From Haematococcus lacustris (Eukaryota > Chlorophyta > Chlorophyceae > Chlamydomonadales > Haematococcaceae): a DNA stretch of 64,000 nucleotides. Position 1 is the stretch's first letter. Every line of letters begins with the position of its first letter. The notes below the pieces were generated by a model. That model saw only the letters and a program-made list of their open reading frames with translations, was not told the DNA's origin and did no database searches. The DNA lies in assembly GCA_030144725.1 (NCBI GenBank), contig JASKMD010000003.1, forward strand, positions 5,607,587 to 5,671,586, written 5' to 3'. Below are positions 1 through 10,063 of the stretch, one piece after another. The position numbers and the translations under genes are program-made.

Positions 1-1
1 T

Positions 2-568
2 CTGATCTTCACCGACGTCGGTGACCTTCACGAGGAAAGCGACACTGCCTCACCACCCACAAACAAGGTAAAACGCCGAAATCTGCGACGCGCACTTGAC
101 ATAGACCCCACCGCTACAGGACGGATTACCTACCCGGACGCGGTACTCGTCTCCCCAAGTGGGCCCTATGAAGGTCCAGCGACGCAGATACCGCCGAGGC
201 ACAGGCATGTGACCCTGATAGAAATAAAGTATTGCATGGACACCGACCCAGCAGAGCAACTACACAAAGCGACCGCGCAGCACGCCAACTTGCTCCAAGC
301 ACTCCATCCAGGCATCAATTGTGCCTCCGCAAAACAAGTGAACATCATGCTAGGAGTGGCTGGCACAATCTACAAGGACCACACCCACAAACAACTTCTA
401 GAGCTAGGAGTAAATGACACAAACGACAACTTGCTAAAGTGGCTGCACCGCCATGCCATACAAACAGCACATGCACTCGTTACAGCGAGACGACAAGCTG
501 AACCGCCGAAACAGTTGGGAAAACTAAGCAAACAATGGACACGAAAGGCAAGGGTACCGACTGGATGA
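2..568 (+). pseudogene. RLE-type non-LTR retrotransposon, C-terminal endonuclease domain (5' truncated)
   Basis: The frame is open from base 2 to a stop at 566-568, so the element continues left of the window. The fragment has a PD-(D/E)xK nuclease signature: a Tyr-Pro-Asp motif near 138-146 followed about 23 residues later by Ile-Glu-Ile-Lys-Tyr near 218-232. This is the arrangement in the restriction-like endonuclease (RLE) domain that nicks target DNA in R2-like and Dualen-like LINEs. The segment from IEIKY onward resembles the element at 48955-49716, including the spacing of later helices. The CCHC knuckle that precedes the domain in that copy would lie upstream of the window. The first in-frame GTG at 209 is not a real start. 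The copy is nested in a chromovirus pol gene whose sequence begins at about 755. Clade assignment is inferred from motifs only. Confidence 0.75.
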
Positions 569-754
569 GCTATGCGGGGGAGGGAGGATGTTGGCATGGC
601 ATCTGGGTGCGCCCGGTAGCCTGGCAACCCTCCCCCCCCCCCCCCCCCCCTGTCTCTGGTGGGAGGGTAGCAAGGGCACGCCCCGAGGCTACTCTCCTCC
701 CTTCATGCACGCCCGACGGAGAGGGCGTAGTCTTTCTTTCTTTCTTTCTTTCTT
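569..754 (+). repeat. 3' UTR, terminal hairpin and (CTTT)n tail of the RLE element
   Basis: After the stop there is an 18-base C run (about 632-649). A conserved end follows: CTCCTCCCTT at about 694-703, a stem CGCCC (710-714) pairing with GGGCG (723-727), then TAGT and a (CTTT)n tail to 754. The same order (CTCCTCCCTT, ATGCACGCC, hairpin, TAGT, CTT-rich tail) occurs at 49664-49716 and, reversed, at 63645-63710. This marks it as the element's 3' terminus, where target-primed reverse transcription would start. Confidence 0.75.
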
Positions 755-3268
755 GACTGTGCCCTCGTGTATCTCGATGATATCCTAGTGATGTCCGAGA
801 ACACTGAGCAGCACCTAGTCCACCTCAGACGTGTATTTGACTTACTGCGTAAGAATAAATTCTATGCTAAGTTATCTAAATGTGAGTTTATGAAACGCAC
901 ACTGATGTTCCTGGGCCATATCATAAGTGCTCAGGGTATATCTGTTGACCCTTGTAAAGTTACTGCCATCTCTAACTGGCCTGTCCCTACAAGCCTCAAA
1001 ACTCTGCAGTCTTTCCTGGGCGCTGCTAATTATGTCCGTAAATTCGTACATAATTTTAGCACCATTGCTGCACCCCTCACAAACCTGACTGGCCCCAAGA
1101 AGGACACGTTCCCTTGGAAATCATGGCCTCAGGCTGAGCTGGATGCATTCAATGCCTTGAAGCAGGCCATTGCTAATGTGCCTATGCTCAAGCTTCCTGA
1201 TCATAGCAAACCCTTCCAGGTGCACTGCGATGCGTCCCTTGAGGGCATCGGTGCAGTCCTGATGCAGGATGGCTACCCATTGGCGTATTACTCCAGGAAA
1301 TTGATCCCTGCTGAGGTTAATTACACCACGGGCAAACAGGAACTGCTGGCATTGGTATCTGCGTGTCAACAGTGGAGGTGTTACCTTGAAGGGGTACCAT
1401 TCACTCTGTACACAGATCACCGGCCACTCATCTCTCTGCCCACTCAAAACATACTCTCACGCAGGCAGACTAGATGGATGGAATTCCTGGCCCGCTTCTC
1501 ATATACCATTGAGTACTTACCTGGTATATCTAATCCCGCTGATCCGTTGTCACGCATTCCAGCTGCCACAGTACAGACGTGTAAAGGCCCTGGTGCTGAT
1601 AATGTGAAGAGTATCCTTGTCATGACTAGGAGTAAGCGGCGTTCTCAGGAGGGGGAGGAAACTGGTGCTGAGGCACGTAAAACGAGTGCTGGTGATGCCG
1701 CTGTGCCACCCACACAACCACCACCAGGCCGAGGTGATGGTGCTGCCGTAAGGCCACCCACCAAACGTGTCACTTGGGCTGCTGATGTACCAGCAGATGG
1801 AGAACCCAGTGCACCCAAACCACCAGGTCCTTTGTCAAACCTGCATGAGTGGTTGGTCAGAGCCTATGCTGCTGACTCCAACTTCACCAAGCGTAGGAAG
1901 ACTAAGAACTATTACCTGGATGATAATGGCCTATGGAGACATAACAAACGACGCACCGTCATTGTGCCCCGTGACAAACAGCTACGAGAGCATATCCTGC
2001 ACGAGATGCACGATGCTAAGTATGCTGGCCACGTTGGGATCACCAAGACGTTGGAGCGTGTTATGCGTGTGTTCTGGTGGAAACACTTACGCACTGATGT
2101 GCGTCACTACGTAACAACATGTGATGCATGCCAGAGAAACAAGTCGGTTACAGCTAAGCCATGGGGGTTCCTTCATCCTCTGTCTATACCTGGATACCGC
2201 TGGGAAGTCATGCACATGGACTTCATAACCAAACTACCGTCCGGATCACATGGATATGATTCCATTTGTGTATTCGTTGACAGGCTCTCTAAGATGGTAC
2301 ATCTAGTGCCCTGCAAAGAGAGCATGGACGCTCCTGAGTTTGCACAACTCTTCATTGACAAGGTATTTGTCCATCACGGACTACCATCTGAAGTTGTGAG
2401 TGATCGGGGTTCCCTTTTCGTGAGCAAGTTCTGGCAAGCTGTATGCAAGCTAATGGGCATGAAACACTCACTCACTTCCAGCTATCACCCCCACTCAAAC
2501 GGGCTGGTTGAGCGGTACAACAAAGTGTTGGAGGAGATGCTTAGGCATTATATCTCTCCCACTCAACGAGACTGGCCTAAACACCTCTCGTTTGCCGAGT
2601 TTGCAATTAATAACTCATGGCAAGAAAGCATTAAGTCTACACCTTTCCTGGTTAACTATGGACAGTCCCCAGTGACACCGGTGACCCATGAGTTACCTCG
2701 GTTGCCACCTCCTATGGCCCAGTTCTTCTCTGAAGGCTGGGAGAAGGGTGTTCAAGAAGCCAGACGTTGTATGAAACTGGCACAGAGCCGTCAGGCCAAT
2801 GATGCTAATCCACACAGAAAATCCTCGGACAGTGTGTTCCAAGTGGGTGACCGTGTGCTGCTTAGTACCATGAACCTGCGTAACATGGTGGGCAAAGCCA
2901 GGAAGCTGCTGCCACGGTATGTGGGGCCTTTCAGGATTGAAGCTCATGTGGGCGAGGACGCTGTAAAGCTGACATTGCCACCAGCCATGTCCAGGATTCA
3001 TCCTGTGTTCCATGTGTCATTGCTAAGACCCTATGAGGGCAACTTTGGTCGTCTACCCCCCACTGAGTTGGGCTGGCTAGATGATTCCCCACAGTATGAA
3101 GTAGAACGCATTGTGAACCACCGGCATGTGCGTGCAGGTAAAGCAAAGGAGTACCTTGTCAAATGGAAGGGCTATGAAGACTCTGACAACACTTGGGAGC
3201 CTGCCAGCAATCTAGCAAATGCCCCTGACTGCGTGAACTTGTATAAGGCTCAGCATGGCTTGCTATGA
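755..3268 (+). pseudogene. Ty3/gypsy chromovirus pol: end of RT, RNase H, integrase, chromodomain
   Basis: About 837 codons are open without a stop; the gag, protease and N-terminal RT are absent, because the sequence starts just before the catalytic YLDD motif (768-779) where the RLE element is inserted. In order: RT palm and thumb with the FLGH-x-IS and SFLGAANYVRKF blocks (about 910-1060); RNase H starting at HCDAS (about 1222-1236); an integrase zinc finger of the HHCC type ending CDACQRNK (about 1990-2145); the integrase core with a D,D,E triad in MDFITKLP, SDRGS and the NGLVERYN helix (about 2217-2540); a GPF module (about 2920-2945); and a C-terminal chromodomain with KEYLVKWKGYED (about 3145-3185). 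Chromodomains steer integration to methylated histones. The reading frame is intact, so the element was probably young when it was interrupted. Confidence 0.93.
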
Positions 3269-3538
3269 TTAAAATGTGGGACATGGGCTCCATGTAGTCT
3301 TGCTGGTTGCTTTGCTGCATGCTTTGTGCCTTGGTGTGCTATGAGTCCAGTTGCTCATATGAGCCTGGCTTGTCTGGTACCCAGCGTCCATTAGCTCCTT
3401 GAGCTTGGGCTGGAAGGGTCCATGGTGACCTTGATCTCCTTAGAGCGACCTGCATCCGGATGGGCAGGAGTTCTCAAATAGTGGTCATAGTACTGCGAGT
3501 CCATGCCATGATGGCCTATGGGCGGAACGGCCATCCCT
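3269..3538 (+). other. Chromovirus 3' untranslated spacer
   Basis: Non-coding interval between the pol stop codon and the polypurine tract. No open frame or known motif was seen. It most likely belongs to the same LTR element, since it lies between pol and the LTR. Confidence 0.6.
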
Positions 3539-3553
3539 TAGGAGAGGGAGGAA
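3539..3553 (+). other. Polypurine tract
   Basis: A purine-rich run (AGGAGAGGGAGGAA) lies directly against the 5' TG of the LTR. This is the expected primer site for plus-strand DNA synthesis in LTR elements. Confidence 0.75.
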
Positions 3554-3789
3554 TGTAGCGTTCCGATTCTGCACTAAGCGGATCGGCGCTAGTGTCACTG
3601 CTGAAGTGTGATACAGGCAGGTTAAGTGGTGGGCTGTACTGCTGCCCACCATTCGGGTTCGATCCCCGGGGGCCGTTCTATGTCCTGGCCTGGTTACGCT
3701 GAGACAGTCTGACACCTGTAACAGCTTCTAGCGTTGCATGGCGCTCACACGTTGAAAAGATTTAAGGCGCGCTCTTCCTGAACGCTACA
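3554..3789 (+). repeat. 3' LTR of the chromovirus (236 bp), with a tRNA-like B-box segment
   Basis: The segment starts TGTAGCGTTC and ends GAACGCTACA. These are perfect 10-bp inverted termini with TG...CA ends, preceded by the polypurine tract. Inside it, 3656-3666 reads GGTTCGATCCC, a perfect match to the pol III B-box consensus, preceded by a possible hairpin (629-634 with 644-649). A T-rich motif near 3755-3765 could be a weak TATA box. No 5' LTR is present in the window. The base after the LTR lies inside a CAGGACCCTG repeat, so the element appears to have inserted into the neighbouring array. Confidence 0.8.
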
Positions 3790-4118
3790 CAGGACCCTGT
3801 AAAAACTGCCATCAGAACCCTGCACAGGGTCGCCAGGACCCTGCGCAGGGTCACCAGGACCCTGAGCAGGGTCACCAAGACCCTGCAAATGGTCAGCAGG
3901 ACCCTGTAAAAATTGCCATCACAACCCCGCACAGGGTCGCCAGGACCCTGTGCCGGGTCACCAGGAACCTGCGCAGGGTCACTAGGACCCTGCAAATGGT
4001 CAGCAGGACCCTGTAAAAACTGCCATCAGAACCCTGCACAGGGTCGGCAGGACCCTGCGCCGGGTTGCAGGACCCTGCAAATGGTCGGCAGGACCCTGCA
4101 AATGAGGTCAGTAGGACC
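3790..4118. repeat. CAGGACCCTG palindromic tandem array, copy 1
   Basis: About 330 bp of short degenerate repeats built on CAGG-NN-CCTG, linked by GGTCA and TGTAAAAA-TGCCATCA spacers. Perfect 16-bp palindromes occur, for example GACCCTGCGCAGGGTC at 3837-3852. Read on the minus strand, the array follows the conserved module at 4119-4231, the same order as at 24482-25330. Confidence 0.8.
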
Positions 4119-4231
4119 GAGTTTTTCAATGACAACAACGGCGATGAGTCGGCCTTTCCTGGGGCAATCTGCGGTATGCCTCCCGGGAGAAATCGATGTC
4201 GGTGACTTCCGGCCTTAATCGGCGCGAGTGG
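4119..4231 (-). mobile_element. Conserved 113-bp end module of the CAGGGTCCTG-array element, copy 1
   Basis: This block matches 24482-24594 over the same length of 113 bp, including CACTCGCGCCGATTAAGG at one end and GAAAAACTC at the other. The sequence outside the CACTCGCGCC end is unrelated in the two copies, so that end is an element boundary. It encodes nothing recognisable. It is probably one terminus of a non-autonomous mobile element whose body is the tandem array. Confidence 0.65.
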
Positions 4232-5067
4232 GTCGTCCAACATGAGCTCAAACGAGTGGGAGCCTGCAAAAAAAGGAGCCAGGAGCAATGATCAAATAAG
4301 GTCAACAATGAATTACCGTAAAACAAGATGCGACCATAAGGACAGAATGTTGGCTATGCACATCATAACCATCATGACCAGACACGCAACAATACACGCG
4401 AATGCAATCAGGAAAAAACGGAGTCAAGAACATCCAACGGCCAAAGAGTCATGAACCGTACCTGCCGAAGTTGATGCCAAACCTCCCACAGCTTCATTGC
4501 GCACCTCTTTAGAGCCAGGAGCAACACCTGCAAAAAGGAATCAGAATACGATCGGAACGTGGCAATGCTCACAGCATCAATAAGGAGCTAAATGAAACAT
4601 CACCTTGGGGCCGAAGCGCAGCAGGGAATCGTAGAGACCATTCCGAGCGAGAGGCTCCAAGCTGAAGAGTTGCAACCTGGGGCTGAGCGCTAAATGCTCC
4701 CACAGCGCTCAGGCGACCGTCTACGAAGCATATTAGTTTTGATGGACCAGTGGAGTACAACATCACCGCAAAACAACGTACCGACAGCGCCCCGGGTCAG
4801 GTGAGGGTAATCAGGAAGCAGGTTGTATGTAGGCAAAGTCATTGGGGCATCAGCGGCGGGGTCGGCATCCTCGCAATCGATGTCAACGTCAGATGGACTG
4901 TCATCAGGCGTAGGTCCGAAGTACGGAGGTTCTTCCATACTTGAAGTCTGCAGGTCGGGCGATGTTCGCAATTCCAAACTCCCAAAATCATACGAAATGT
5001 GTGACATCCCGAAGACGCGGCTCCGCCGCGCAGAATGAAGCTTCGACGCTGTAAAACACCATTACAC
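4232..5067. other. Unassigned stretch
   Basis: About 830 bp of lower-GC sequence. Only short open frames are present, with no recognisable motif, repeat or RNA. Confidence 0.5.
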
Positions 5068-5069
5068 TA

Positions 5070-5228
5070 GATAATGGGGTCGCCAGGGCCGTTTTAGGCA
5101 GCTGCAAACACTCGGCCTCGGCACTACGCTACGCTCCGCGGCCGCTGGCTTCGGTCTCGAGCTGTTACGCGCCAGTGCCTCGGCCTCGCGTTTTACAACC
5201 GCCTAAAACGGCCCGCGACCCCATTATC
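5070..5228. mobile_element. Palindromic MITE A (159 bp)
   Basis: The ends are inverted copies of GATAATGGGGTCGC, flanked on both sides by TA (5068-5069 and 5229-5230), the target duplication typical of Tc1/mariner-like elements. The inverted repeat continues inward through TTTTAGGC-type arms to a core containing GGCCGCTGGC and CGAGCTGTTACGC. There is no coding capacity. It shares its core with elements B and C. Confidence 0.75.
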
Positions 5229-5233
5229 TACTA

Positions 5234-5429
5234 CATAGTGGAAGCGCCGGTAGTTTTAGGCGCCCTAAAAACGCGAGGCCGAGGCGCGGGAGCGTAACAA
5301 CTCGAGACCGAAGCCAGCAACCGCGGAGCGTAGCGACGCGGCTGCTGGCTGAGGTCGAGAGCTGTTACGCTCCAGCGCTGAGGCCGAGTGTTTTTGGGGG
5401 ACTAAAACGCCCCGAGCGCTTCCACTATC
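5234..5429. mobile_element. Palindromic MITE B (196 bp)
   Basis: The termini are CATAGTGGAAGCGC (left) and GCGCTTCCACTATC (right), flanked by TA at 5232-5233 and 5430-5431. The inner arms carry ACGCGAGGCCGAGG and a central CGCGGAGCGTAGCGACGCGG. It sits only five bases from element A, separated by TA-C-TA. A truncated copy of its left arm lies at 15169-15228. Confidence 0.75.
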
Positions 5430-5431
5430 TA

Positions 5432-6429
5432 ATTTAGTTCCGTTTTTGTGCGTTCTTAGAGCTCAGTGCGCGGCAGAGCCGCGCTCAGCAGACGTCACAC
5501 TACAAGTGTAAGTGGGCTGAATTGAATCGCAGCGGAGTATTGTTGGAAAACATCGCCATCAACCTATCAGCAACCGTTGCTAGGCCCAGCACCCGCAGAG
5601 GAGTACGAAGATAAAGACGCGGACGGCGAGAAACTCGACCACGAGGACGAGCCACTCATGCAAGGACACTTCACTCGTTCGCCTGGTGATAGTCGCTTGT
5701 TCCCCTTGTGGTTTCATTACGGCCATGATACCTTTCTCGGCCGAAGATGCTCGACCCGTTATCACAATGATGCAATGCAGGAGCCGCGTATATCCCTTGT
5801 GTTAAGAGCACCGTTTGCTGTGGGCAGTAACTTGATGTCCGACGATCGCATTCTGTGTGTTTTGCTTTGCTGTTCGGTACGCATTGCGTAGGTGCGTGCG
5901 ATATTAGGTTCTCCATACAATCTAGGTCGATGGCTTGTAGTTGTCTCATGGCCCATGGTGGGAGGGCGGGCTTAGTTGTGGGCGGGCTTGGTTGTGTATA
6001 CCTTGCTACTTCAGCGAGCAAAGCTGTGCCTCTACCACTACCTCTGCCACTCTGCCTCTGCCAGCCCCTGCTGCATTAACTGTTATGCTCCTTCCACTCT
6101 TGCCTAACCCAGCCCAACCAAGAACCCATAAGTTAGCCGCTATGTGGTAAGTGAAGCATGGCCATGAGGTTTGGTGCCGTGGGGTGATAACTGCAGGCAC
6201 ACCCCTTGTTTGTAGCAGGTACACCGGTCGTACTCTGCTCTGTGGCCTTCCTCCTCCCCTCTCTTGTTTCACCAGCACCAACTCCATGTCCGTCACCCCT
6301 TATTCTTACCCCCTCTTAAGCAAGCAGCCTCACCACAGTTACCCTGTCCATCCCTCTCCCAAGGTGACAGCCAAGCCAAGCTAAGCCAAGCTAAGCTAAC
6401 CCCCCAGTTCCATGCTGCACCACCACTTG
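5432..6429. other. Unassigned stretch with one weak open frame
   Basis: A 104-codon frame at 5577-5891 begins with an acidic segment (about 15 Asp/Glu in the first 30 residues) but matches no family I recognise. The rest, including a CTCTGCC-rich stretch at about 6030-6065, shows no gene signal. Confidence 0.4.
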
Positions 6430-6668
6430 ATTGCTGTGCCCCACCACCTGTTTGCTACCGCCTAAACCCATGCCCTTTGTTGCCCCACCTCCTGCCCGTG
6501 GCTACCCCACCTACACCCTTACTGTTGCACCCTTGCACGTTGCTTGTTGCTGCCCCACACCCTGACCACTCTTGCCCACACCATGCCCACTCCTGCCCAC
6601 ACCCTGATTGTTGTTGCCCAACACCCTTCCCACCGCTGCCCCACACCCTATCTGCTGCTGCCTTACAC
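6430..6668. repeat. GCCCCACACCCTG minisatellite
   Basis: Degenerate repeats of roughly 25-30 bp sharing TTGCTGCCCCACACCCT. The complementary version of the same satellite lies at about 14755-15050, so this is one repeat family in opposite orientations. Confidence 0.6.
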
Positions 6669-6849
6669 CAGCGTGGCGTGGCTACAGCGGATCCAATGGC
6701 TCAACAGGTGGCAGATGTAAATGTCCCTCATTAAACGAAGATCCAATTGATGTAGTAGAGCATGCTTGGGGTTGGTTTCTAGATTGAGAGTTTTATTGTG
6801 TGCGTTGGGGACGTTATGGACATGCATTGATGTTTTAGCGCTGTTGTCT

Positions 6850-6915
6850 TTTTGCATGCGCTTTTCTTAAAAAGGTCCGCGTCCCAGCGTTTTTAGGAGC
6901 GTAATAGGGGTTTTT
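6850..6915 (+). repeat. 66-bp direct repeat, left copy
   Basis: This copy is identical over 66 bp to 7244-7309. It begins TTTTGCATGCGC and ends AATAGGGGTTTTT. The two copies flank MITE C and about 120 bp of other sequence. Confidence 0.85.
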
Positions 6916-6921
6916 GTAGTA

Positions 6922-7119
6922 GATAGTTGGCAAACATGGAGTGTTAAGCCCGCCTAAAGACGCGAGGCCGAGGTCCGAGCGCGTAACAGCCCGAGACCTC
7001 AGCCAGAGGCCGCGGAGCGTAGCGACGCGGCCGATGGCTGAGGTCGAGGGCTGTTACGCGCGAGGACCGAGGCCGAGCGTCTTTAGGCGCGCTTAACACG
7101 CACATGTTTGCCAACTATC
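6922..7119. mobile_element. Palindromic MITE C (198 bp)
   Basis: The left end is GATAGTTGGCAAACATG and the right end is its exact complement, flanked by TA at 6920-6921 and 7120-7121. The inverted repeat extends through the element to a central CGCGGAGCGTAGCGACGCGG shared with element B. It has the same family architecture as A and B but unrelated outer terminal sequence. Confidence 0.8.
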
Positions 7120-7243
7120 TAATGTAGTTGGGTGTTACGCGCGTTTTAACGTGCGTTGACGCTAGTTTGGTCGTTTCCCACTCCGCTCAAATCTCACTCC
7201 TCAAAAGTGAGGCGCCGATTTGGAAGCCTGGCCTCTCTTGTCC

Positions 7244-7309
7244 TTTTGCATGCGCTTTTCTTAAAAAGGTCCGCGTCCCAGCGTTTTTAGGAGCGTAATA
7301 GGGGTTTTT
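7244..7309 (+). repeat. 66-bp direct repeat, right copy
   Basis: Identical to 6850-6915. After it the two flanks diverge (TTTTTGTAG versus TTTTTAAGAG). The pair could be a tandem duplication or short terminal repeats of an unknown element. Confidence 0.85.
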
Positions 7310-7816
7310 AAGAGCATAATAGGCCTGCGGCGAGGGAACTAAGTCTCTTAAACAGCAGGCTATTAACTATTATAACGCATGAAAACGGAACTAAAAAAGA
7401 GAGAGTGACACTGAAGATAAGATGAAAAGAGAAGACTACTAGAAAACAAGGTTCCCCCTACACGAACCCCAAGCACCCCACCCAAACACAGCGGTCCACA
7501 CACCCCAAGCAAAGGTCCACACCCCACATGCAAAGGTCCACACAACCCAAGCAACCCCCTCCCTAGGACGTCAAGACACTCCCCCACACCAACGCCCTCC
7601 ACCCTAGCTCACCTCCCCATACCCTCCCCATACCCTCCCCACAAAACTACCCACACGAGCCTAAGTTCCGCCCCTCGACCTGAAACCGAGAACCCTACCC
7701 CCAACGCTCAAACCAAGACCACCTAAGCCCCGGTCCCCTGACACCCAGACATCCCCCCGAAGCCTAGCCCACCCCACCCACCGAACGCCCTAAGCCCCCA
7801 CCAGCAACCCTGCAGC

Positions 7817-10063
7817 TCAGGCTGGCTCGACGGGGAAGGGGACGGGCCACTGCAAGGAGAGGCGAACCACTAGCTCTCCCCCTCCCTGCGCCCTGCCCTC
7901 CCCATGCCTAGGCCTCCTTGCTGCCCTCTCCTCCTCCACTCCTCCTGACCCAACCCTCCCCTCTGCCCCCTCCTGCCCGCTCTGCCCCCTCCGCTCCCTC
8001 CTAGGCTGCTTGGCGAACCAGCCCCCCGACGCCTCGGGCCATAGCTGGTCGAAGTGGCCAGCGTCCAGCTCCGGGTCCTTTCCCTTGAACCAGGTGGAGG
8101 GCACAGCGCCGCAGAGGCCCACGCGGATGTCCCTCCCCACCCGATGCCAGTCACGCTTGACGGCCGTGGTGAGGGTGGAGATGACCTCCTCCACGACCCG
8201 CCTCGCCACGTGTTGTGGTTGCAGGGCTGTAGCGGCTCCTGAGCTGCGGAGGCGCCACACTGCGCCCAGGTAGGCAACGCACAGCCGCAGCCACAGCAGG
8301 CTGTTAGGGGGTGGAAAGGGGGGGGCCTCGCCGCGGGTGGGGCGCCCACTGAGGAGGAGCATGGCGTCGCCTGAGGGGGGGCGGGTGCCTGTGAGGTGGC
8401 CGTACACGTCCAGCACCCACTCCCAGGCTGGGACCACGGCGGGGCAGGTCAGGAAGGCGTGGGTGAGGGTCTCCAAGTGCCCCGGCTGGCAGAAGCGGCA
8501 GGCGGAAGAGCCCGGGGCAGCCGTACCCTCGAGGATGTGGCCCCACAAGCCCCCCACCATGAGGCTGGCGTGAAGCACCCGCCAGGCCACGATGACATGC
8601 TCCCGACGGAGGGTGGGGTCTAGCAGCTCCTTCCACACCTTCGCACACGGCTGGCCCGCCTGAACACCCACAGCCAGCTGGTCCACGGTGTCGGCCCGGG
8701 GGGCGGGCTGAGCAACTGGCTGCCTGCCCCCACGCCGCTGCTGGGCCTCCAGCTGCCGCTCAGCATGCTGGGCCGCCCTCATCTGCGGCGAGGGTCGCTG
8801 GTGCGCCCTGGCGGAGGTGTCAAGCCAGCGAGGCGGTTGGCTGCCCTGCACCTCCTCGGGGAGCCGCTCCTCCACATCCCTGCCCTGCTGCTCCCGCTCC
8901 CCCGCTGCCCCCTGGCCCGCCACCTGCTGCACGCTGGCCTCCCACTTGAGCTCTAGCTCCCTCAGGGCCCCATCAGCCACCGCTGCCACCTCCGGTTCGC
9001 CCGCTGCCCGGGGGGGGCGCACACCCCACAGCGCTGGCCACAGGCCCCCACCTGGTGGGTAGAGGGGGTCGGCACTGACGCGCTGGAGCTGGTGGAGGCG
9101 CACCCTGGCATGCTTGACCGAGAAGTCCAGGAGGGTGGTGGTGCCCATGCCCCACACCTGAGGGTCCAGCTGCAGGTGAGCCCAGGGGCCCAAGAGCCAC
9201 TCCTCCATAGGCCAGGTGCCAGGCCCCTCGTCAGCTGGGTCGGCAGCCTGCCCTCCCGCCCCGCCCCCTGCTCCCCTACGCCCTCCACCTCCTCCACGCC
9301 CTCGCCCCCTGACCCCGCCCCGCCCCCTTGCCCGCCCCCCTCCCCTGCCAACCGCCCTGGCTCCTCCTTGCTCCTGCCCTTGAGCCTGCTCATGCGCCAC
9401 GTGATGCTGGGCGGGTAGAGGTCGGAGGTGGGTGGCTCGCTCCTCCGGAGTCAGCCCGTAGCTGGGCTTGTTGAGCCGGGCCACCGCAGCTGGCTCCCAG
9501 GCCACCCCTCCCTCCGCCCAGAAAGCCCCTAGGGGCCCCTGCCCTGTGGGGTCTAGGGGGTAGAGGCGGCCGTTGGGGCCCACCCAGTGGGAGGTCTGGA
9601 GCAGGGGGGGGCGCCGCATCACAAACCCCACCCCTGGCCCAACCCTCAGGCATTCCCACTCCGGCTGAGGAGGCTGCAGGCGGTCCACCATGCCCTGCCA
9701 GGGCTCGGGGAGGCAAGCCCTGACCAGGTCCGCTGCCCATCGGGCCTCCCCCTCCAGCTGGGGGCTATGCAGGGCCTCCCTCACGTGGCGGACGTGGGTC
9801 CAACCCTGCTCAGCTGCTGCCTCCCTTGCTGCTGGGTTCATGCGGACTTGCGCGTTGTACCACAGCGGCTCTGCCAGCACCGAGAAGAAGGACTGGCCCG
9901 CGGGGGGCACCGCACGGAACAGCTTGAGCTCAGCCAGGGCCGCCACTTGAGCTTGCAGCCGCGGGCTGATGCCTCGCGATGGGGGGCGGTGGGGTCGGTG
10001 ATGACCCACGTGTTGAGGCCGTGGGAGGGGTCTGCCAGCAGGCTGTGGGTCAGAGGCTGCCAT
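7817..10063 (-). pseudogene. LINE ORF2 C-terminal region with zf-RVT-type zinc knuckle
   Basis: A minus-strand frame of 748 codons without a stop. A Gly/Arg-rich segment lies near 9230-9380 and a Gln/Arg-rich helical segment near 8700-8960. A knuckle of the form C-x2-C-x9-H-x4-C (CRFC...H...C, about 8440-8510) is followed by WEWVLDVYG and LLWLRL blocks, as in the zf-RVT region of plant and algal LINEs. The real protein would enter this frame from the RT through a frameshift near 9840-10060, so 10063 is not a true start. The unbroken frame suggests a younger age than the tandem copies, which carry stops here (for example a Trp-to-TAG change at the position equivalent to 8590). Confidence 0.8.

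Noticed and set aside
3620..3690. A tRNA gene
   Set aside because: B-box and one hairpin are present, but no full cloverleaf, no 7-nt anticodon loop and no acceptor stem; it lies inside an LTR.
5577..5891. 104-codon acidic protein gene
   Set aside because: No family recognised, no splice support and no homologous copy in the window; left as unassigned.
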